DNA of 8,241 nucleotides from Methanosphaera sp. rholeuAM130 (GTDB lineage Archaea; Methanobacteriota; Methanobacteria; Methanobacteriales; Methanobacteriaceae): the NCBI GenBank assembly GCA_003266065.1, contig MUZY01000009.1:1-8241 (forward strand), given 5' to 3'. This document shows, one piece after another, positions 4,643 through 8,241 of this stretch (position 1 is its first letter; the number at the start of each line of letters is the position of its first letter). The notes under the pieces were generated by a model. It saw only the letters and a list, made by a program, of their open reading frames with translations. It made no database searches and had not been told where the DNA came from. The position numbers and the translations under genes are program-made.

Positions 4643-6418
4643 ATGTGTGGAATAGTAGGATGTATGCTTAATGATAACAGAAAGGCAGCACCTGTATTGT
4701 TGGACTGTGCAAAGAAACTTGAATACCGCGGCTATGATTCAGTAGGCCTGGCAACATACGACGAAAGGATACATGTGAAAAAGGATGAAGGATATATAGA
4801 AACAGTAGATGAAGCACTGAATTTGGCTGATATGCCGGGCAACTATGGAATAGCACATGTCAGATGGGCATCTGTTGGAAAACCATCCAAACTAAATTCA
4901 CATCCTCATCTTGATGAAAAAGAAACGGTAGCGGTTGTACACAACGGAACAATCACAAACTATAGCGAACTGAAGGATAAACTTATCTCTGAAGGTCATA
5001 AGTTCATATCACAAACCGATACAGAAGTAATCTCACACCTAATAGAAAAATTCATGGACGAAGGATCGGACTTGGAACATGCACTTCGCAGATGCATTGA
5101 ATTGTTGGATGGAAGTTACGCCATTGTTGCAATAAGTGCTAAAGAACCCAACAAGATAGTGGCAACACGAAAAGATTCACCACTTGTACTGGGACAAAAG
5201 GATGGTTCATACTACCTGGCATCCGACATACCGGCCATGATAAAATATACCAATAGAATAATGGAATTGAATAAAAAGGAAATAGTGGTAATCACGAAAG
5301 AAAAACTGGAAATCCACGACGAACATGACAATATAATGTTCAGAACACCCATAGAAATAGATTGGACTCCTGAAATGGTGGAAAAAAATGGCTATGAACA
5401 TTACATGCTAAAGGAAATACATGATCAGCCGGAATCCGTTAGAAGAACCCTATTGCAGATAGATGAAATAAAGGAAATACTGGACGATATCGGTGAAATT
5501 GAAAAGATATGCATTGTAGCATGCGGAACCAGTTATCATGCAGCATTAAGCGGAAAATATATTATCGAATCTGAAGCCCGAATCCCAACAAACGTAGTAT
5601 TGGCATCGGAATTTGCTCATTCATTGAATATAATGGATGAAAAGACTCTGCTTATTGGAATGTCACAGTCAGGTGAAACCGCCGATACCCTAAAAGCATT
5701 GAACTCCATCGAAGGTCCGACAAAACTTGCAATAGTAAATGTTGAGATATCAGAAATGACCAAAATAGCCGATTACACCATACTTACAAAAGCAGGACCG
5801 GAATTATCCGTAGCCGCAACGAAAACGTATACGGCACAGGTAACGGTAATGTACATGATAGCAGCACTGCTGGGAAATAATGAAGAATTACTGGATAAAT
5901 TAAATAAAGTACCGGAGTATATTGAAGACATTCTTGAAAACAGTGAAATTATAAAATCCATGGCAAAGACATACTTATATGCCAATGAATTATTCTATAT
6001 AGGAAAAGGATTTTCATATCCGACGGCACTGGAAGCCGCCCTTAAGATGAAGGAGATATCATATATACATGCAGAAGCATACGCTTCCGGTGAACTGAAG
6101 CATGGGCCGTTGGCATTAATAGACAACAACATGCCTGTAATAACAATAATACCTCCCGGCAAGGATCATAATCTGACATTAAATAGTCTGGAAGAGGTAA
6201 AAGCACGCAACTCCAGAATAGTAACAGTTTGCTCCGAAGATGATGACCTTGTACAGGATAAATCAGAGGAGTGTATCCTGATTAATCCAGATGTTGATGA
6301 GATTCTTGCACCGCTAGTCTATATTGTAGCATTGCAACTGCTTGCATACTACATTACCATAGAAAAAAAGCACAACCCAGACAGACCAAGAAATCTGGCA
6401 AAAACCGTGACTGTTTAA
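4643..6418 (+). CDS. glmS: Glutamine--fructose-6-phosphate aminotransferase (isomerizing)
   Basis: GlmS converts fructose-6-phosphate and glutamine to glucosamine-6-phosphate and glutamate, the entry step of amino-sugar synthesis in the cytoplasm. At 591 residues it is full length (E. coli: 609). The N-terminal Ntn glutaminase domain (about 2-225) begins MCGIVG, with Cys2 the nucleophile once Met is removed. RGYDS (29-33), R74-W75, N101-G102 and TDTEVI (125-130) are in place. Two SIS domains follow: CGTSYHAAL (294-302), MSQSGETADT (340-349) and AATKTY (391-396), then YIGKGFSYP (452-460) and GELKHGPLALI (483-493). The tail NLAKTVTV carries the Lys expected at the sugar site. One oddity is HVRWASVG (72-79), where most GlmS have H-T-RWATHG; Ser and Val replace the Thr and His that line the glutamine pocket. 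The gene stands alone with its own promoter and a terminator region behind it. Confidence 0.97.
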   Translation: MCGIVGCMLNDNRKAAPVLLDCAKKLEYRGYDSVGLATYDERIHVKKDEGYIETVDEALNLADMPGNYGIAHVRWASVGKPSKLNSHPHLDEKETVAVVHNGTITNYSELKDKLISEGHKFISQTDTEVISHLIEKFMDEGSDLEHALRRCIELLDGSYAIVAISAKEPNKIVATRKDSPLVLGQKDGSYYLASDIPAMIKYTNRIMELNKKEIVVITKEKLEIHDEHDNIMFRTPIEIDWTPEMVEKNGYEHYMLKEIHDQPESVRRTLLQIDEIKEILDDIGEIEKICIVACGTSYHAALSGKYIIESEARIPTNVVLASEFAHSLNIMDEKTLLIGMSQSGETADTLKALNSIEGPTKLAIVNVEISEMTKIADYTILTKAGPELSVAATKTYTAQVTVMYMIAALLGNNEELLDKLNKVPEYIEDILENSEIIKSMAKTYLYANELFYIGKGFSYPTALEAALKMKEISYIHAEAYASGELKHGPLALIDNNMPVITIIPPGKDHNLTLNSLEEVKARNSRIVTVCSEDDDLVQDKSEECILINPDVDEILAPLVYIVALQLLAYYITIEKKHNPDRPRNLAKTVTV

Positions 6419-6428
6419 ATCTAGAGCT

Positions 6429-6445
6429 GTATTGAAATTCAATAC
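6429..6445 (+). terminator. Palindrome just after glmS
   Basis: GTATTGAAATTCAATAC is a perfect dyad around one central A, starting 10 bases after the glmS stop. As RNA it gives a 6-bp stem with a 5-base loop. It may be part of the glmS terminator or a regulator site. No T-run follows immediately, and the T-rich signal comes 20 bases later. Confidence 0.4.
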
Positions 6446-6465
6446 CCACTCTCCACCCAATAAAA

Positions 6466-6491
6466 CCTTTTTTAACAAAAAATTAAAAAGG
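6466..6491. terminator. Bidirectional terminator between glmS and the membrane-protein operon
   Basis: CCTTTTT (6466-6472) and AAAAAGG (6485-6491) are inverted arms, so each strand has T-runs: TTTTTTT... for glmS, and TTTTT plus TTTTTT on the minus strand for the genes ending at 6572. The position between two converging units fits a shared terminator. Confidence 0.55.
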
Positions 6492-6571
6492 AATTCTTCC
6501 ATCCTCTTATTTTATATCCAAAAGAACATGGTTTTTTTCAAGATTTTAATTTTATAAATCATCCAATGTGA

Positions 6572-7135
6572 TTATCCATCTATTTTTAAACCCATAAACT
6601 TTGGATACGGTTCATTGTACTCTTTTGCCAAAGCACATTGATAAGTATCATAAACTACATAGCTCATGTAAATCAACAGGATTAAACTTACCGACCATAA
6701 TCGTGTATTGAAATACAAGTCCATACTTAAGTTCCACCTGCCAATAACCAGATAAAAGTGCATTATATCCAAAATTAAACCCATGATAAACTGGATTAAC
6801 GCTCTTTTATAGAGTTTATTAATTACATTTCCAACTCCGACAACAAAAAATATTGAAGCGAATATTGATATTATGGGTGGAATCAATGCATGATAGTTCA
6901 AATGAACACTTTCCCTGTTTGATATAATACGGAGAATTAAAAACCATATTATTGCTAATGTAGCATGAAAACAATAGTTATTAAAGAAAATTCCCCCTAC
7001 TTTTATAAAACTCAAAGGCATGAAAGAGATATAACCATATTCACTATAACAATAAGTTTTTAAATCTGCAATGGCAAATAATGAACAAGTTGTTATACCC
7101 ATCAAAATCAACCAAGAATCTCTTTGTTTTTTCAT
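6572..7135 (-). CDS. Six-helix membrane protein with TM2-like motif (paralog 1)
   Basis: 187 residues, nearly all in about six hydrophobic segments (roughly 7-24, 36-52, 58-72, 84-105, 112-130, 145-167). The motif VGNVINKLYKRALIQFIMG (101-119) resembles the GLGxxYxGxxxxG signature of TM2-like and related small membrane domains. The hydrophilic tail reads YDTYQCALAKEYNEPYPKFM. The upstream neighbour shares the motif, tail and overall layout, so the two are tandem duplicates. An upstream ATG at 7252 keeps the frame open, but the ATG at 7135 is chosen: GGAGGTGG, within a longer G-run, lies 7 bases before it, and the extra 39 residues would overlap the neighbouring gene. The intergenic gap is 37 bases, so co-transcription is likely. 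The function is unknown; the TM2 family has no settled role in prokaryotes. Confidence 0.87.
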   Translation of the reverse strand: MKKQRDSWLILMGITTCSLFAIADLKTYCYSEYGYISFMPLSFIKVGGIFFNNYCFHATLAIIWFLILRIISNRESVHLNYHALIPPIISIFASIFFVVGVGNVINKLYKRALIQFIMGLILDIMHFYLVIGRWNLSMDLYFNTRLWSVSLILLIYMSYVVYDTYQCALAKEYNEPYPKFMGLKIDG

Positions 7136-7142
7136 ATCTAAA

Positions 7143-7154
7143 CCACCTCCCCCC
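7143..7154 (-). promoter_or_regulatory. Strong Shine-Dalgarno site of paralog 1
   Basis: GGGGGGAGGTGG on the minus strand sits 7 bases before the ATG at 7135. It is the strongest ribosome-binding site in the window and overrules the longer frame starting at 7252. Confidence 0.75.
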
Positions 7155-7172
7155 AATTTTACAACATATACA

Positions 7173-7769
7173 TTAATTATCAATGTTAAGGCCTGAAAAC
7201 TTTGGATAATGTTCATCATAATATTTACATAAAGTACAAATACCCGTATCATAAGTTACATATACTGAATATGAAACCAGTAAAATACCAGAATAAACAA
7301 TAGCAGTATTACCTATAAACTGATTGAACGGTAAAGCCCAATAGGAATAACTCCAATAAAAGTACATAACATCAAATACCACTCCCAGAAGTAATTGAAC
7401 AATACCCCTTTTATATAATCCATTAAAAATATTTCCCAAACCATAAATAAAGAAAAAAGATGAACAAAATGAAATAATAGTAGGCAGATATTTATAATAC
7501 AAAGAAAAATTCACCATTTTAATATTATTACTTTTGAAAAAGTTATACCCAATAAGAAATAACGCCAATAGAACAACATAACTATTTGTCCAATAAACAA
7601 TTGTGATTCCAAATATTTTTAAGAAATAAACTGGAAGAAATGGTAAATAATATTTAAATAAGCCATCAACGAACAATGGATTTCCTATTTGATTTATCAT
7701 ATAAAATGAATGAACCAACATAAATATTAGGAAAAGATCTGCATATGACTTATAACCTTTGAAATCCAT
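7173..7769 (-). CDS. Six-helix membrane protein with TM2-like motif (paralog 2)
   Basis: 198 residues with about six hydrophobic segments (roughly 8-26, 40-60, 62-78, 93-114, 120-143, 155-177). The motif LGNIFNGLYKRGIVQLLLG (111-129) is closer to the TM2-like consensus (GLGxxxNGxYKRG) than that of its downstream copy. Its tail, YDTGICTLCKYYDEHYPKFS followed by GLNIDN, matches the copy's YPKFMGLKIDG, so the C-terminal end is under constraint and probably cytoplasmic. The N-terminal third has diverged. The ATG at 7769 follows GGGGGA about 8 bases upstream, and that site overlaps the stop of the preceding gene. The spacing (13 bases after the previous stop) points to one transcript for all three genes. 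Cys178 and Cys181 in the tail are CxxC-like but unlikely to bind metal alone. The function is not known. Confidence 0.88.
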   Translation of the reverse strand: MDFKGYKSYADLFLIFMLVHSFYMINQIGNPLFVDGLFKYYLPFLPVYFLKIFGITIVYWTNSYVVLLALFLIGYNFFKSNNIKMVNFSLYYKYLPTIISFCSSFFFIYGLGNIFNGLYKRGIVQLLLGVVFDVMYFYWSYSYWALPFNQFIGNTAIVYSGILLVSYSVYVTYDTGICTLCKYYDEHYPKFSGLNIDN

Positions 7770-7782
7770 TATAAAATTCCCC

Positions 7783-8241
7783 CTAAATAATAATCATATA
7801 TCGAGTCATATCTTCCATTATAATAACTATATCGTCTTCTGTTAAATTTCTCTTACCATTATTATCATAAACAACCATATCAGAATAATCCAAACTTCCA
7901 CAACGCCCAATTGCAATTCTAATTACCTTATTGTTATCTTCCAGTTCCTGTGGAGTATTATAGGTTATATTATTATACGCATCATAATCATGCATACTGA
8001 AAGATAAATAGCCATCAGTAATTGCATAATTTTCCATGTTATATGAATTCACATATTCATCTTTGTACAGTTCTTGTTCATCAATTCTATCCCAGTGATG
8101 TGCTACAGCCATTGGAATAGCTATAACTATTGCTGCAGGAATAAAATTTTCAAAAGTAATAGAACTTAATATTTCAAGTGAAAATGGATTAAGATAACCA
8201 AAATAGGACAATAAACCACTTGTTTGCGTTACTACCCTTAC
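7783..8241 (-). CDS. Membrane-anchored protein of unknown function, 5' end beyond the window
   Basis: The frame has no stop up to the right edge, giving at least 152 codons. A TTG at 8211 is a conceivable start, but no Shine-Dalgarno site precedes it and the ten codons before it are open, so the true start is probably outside. The visible part opens with TQTSGLLSYFGYLNPFSLEI, then one hydrophobic helix, NFIPAAIVIAIPMAVAHHW (about 33-51 of the visible part), then a soluble acidic region rich in Asp, Asn and Tyr. That region includes VIRIAIGRCGSLDYSDMVVY and ends LTEDDIVIIMEDMTRYMIII. I recognise no family. It precedes two paralogous membrane genes by 13 bases and probably heads or continues their operon. 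Confidence 0.75.
   Translation of the reverse strand, partial: VRVVTQTSGLLSYFGYLNPFSLEILSSITFENFIPAAIVIAIPMAVAHHWDRIDEQELYKDEYVNSYNMENYAITDGYLSFSMHDYDAYNNITYNTPQELEDNNKVIRIAIGRCGSLDYSDMVVYDNNGKRNLTEDDIVIIMEDMTRYMIII

Noticed and set aside
4668..6502. Minus-strand frames opposite glmS and just past it
   Set aside because: Shadows of glmS or its 3' flank; no ribosome sites and no recognisable motifs.
7136..7252. Extended N-terminus for paralog 1 from the ATG at 7252
   Set aside because: It overlaps the end of paralog 2 and passes through the strong Shine-Dalgarno site itself; the ATG at 7135 is clearly better.

Overview
The window is AT-rich with archaeal signals: Shine-Dalgarno sites of the GGTGA type, TATA-like boxes about 25-30 bases before predicted starts, oligo-T ends, and a long-variable-arm tRNA whose anticodon loop is far too long and so probably carries an intron. 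Together with the glmS sequence and the very AT-rich intergenic DNA, this suggests a gut or rumen methanogen of the Methanobacteriales (Methanosphaera or Methanobrevibacter type). The genus is inferred from style and was not tested by any search.

Layout. (1) 1-535, minus strand: the first 178 codons of an AAA-type ATPase that runs off the left edge. Just upstream of its TATA-like box are three dyad-symmetric GGAAWTAATTCC sites spaced 33 and 32 bp apart. (2) 658-984, minus strand: the wreck of a toxin-antitoxin operon, with a PIN-domain gene broken by a frameshift and a stop, and an overlapping upstream ORF that also has an internal stop. (3) 985-1340: AT-rich DNA with no gene I can support. 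(4) 1341-1440, minus strand: the odd class II tRNA gene. (5) 1647-4109, minus strand: a two-gene unit. A large protein has a Cys-rich N-terminal motif and a DUF2135/YfaP-like domain; it is followed by a small basic/acidic helical protein. I remember both as uncharacterised proteins of phage-related and accessory regions in gut bacteria. (6) 4176-4642: about 470 bases with inverted repeats, a possible 35-residue membrane peptide on the minus strand, and the glmS promoter. (7) 4643-6418, plus strand: complete glmS, the one clear housekeeping gene. (8) 6429-6491: a terminator region between converging genes. (9) 6572-8241, minus strand: three co-oriented genes. Two are tandem paralogous six-helix membrane proteins with a TM2-like motif. 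The third is a membrane-anchored protein cut by the right edge.

How they fit. The accessory pair and the decayed toxin-antitoxin remnant flank the tRNA and lie on one side of glmS, which looks like a tRNA-linked variable region beside a core gene. GlmS makes glucosamine-6-phosphate for amino-sugar synthesis (pseudomurein, glycans). Nothing in the sequence ties it functionally to its neighbours. The membrane trio is probably one operon with an unknown job. The best candidates for undescribed biology are the large/small accessory pair, the ATPase with its operator-like array, and the paralogous membrane-protein cluster.
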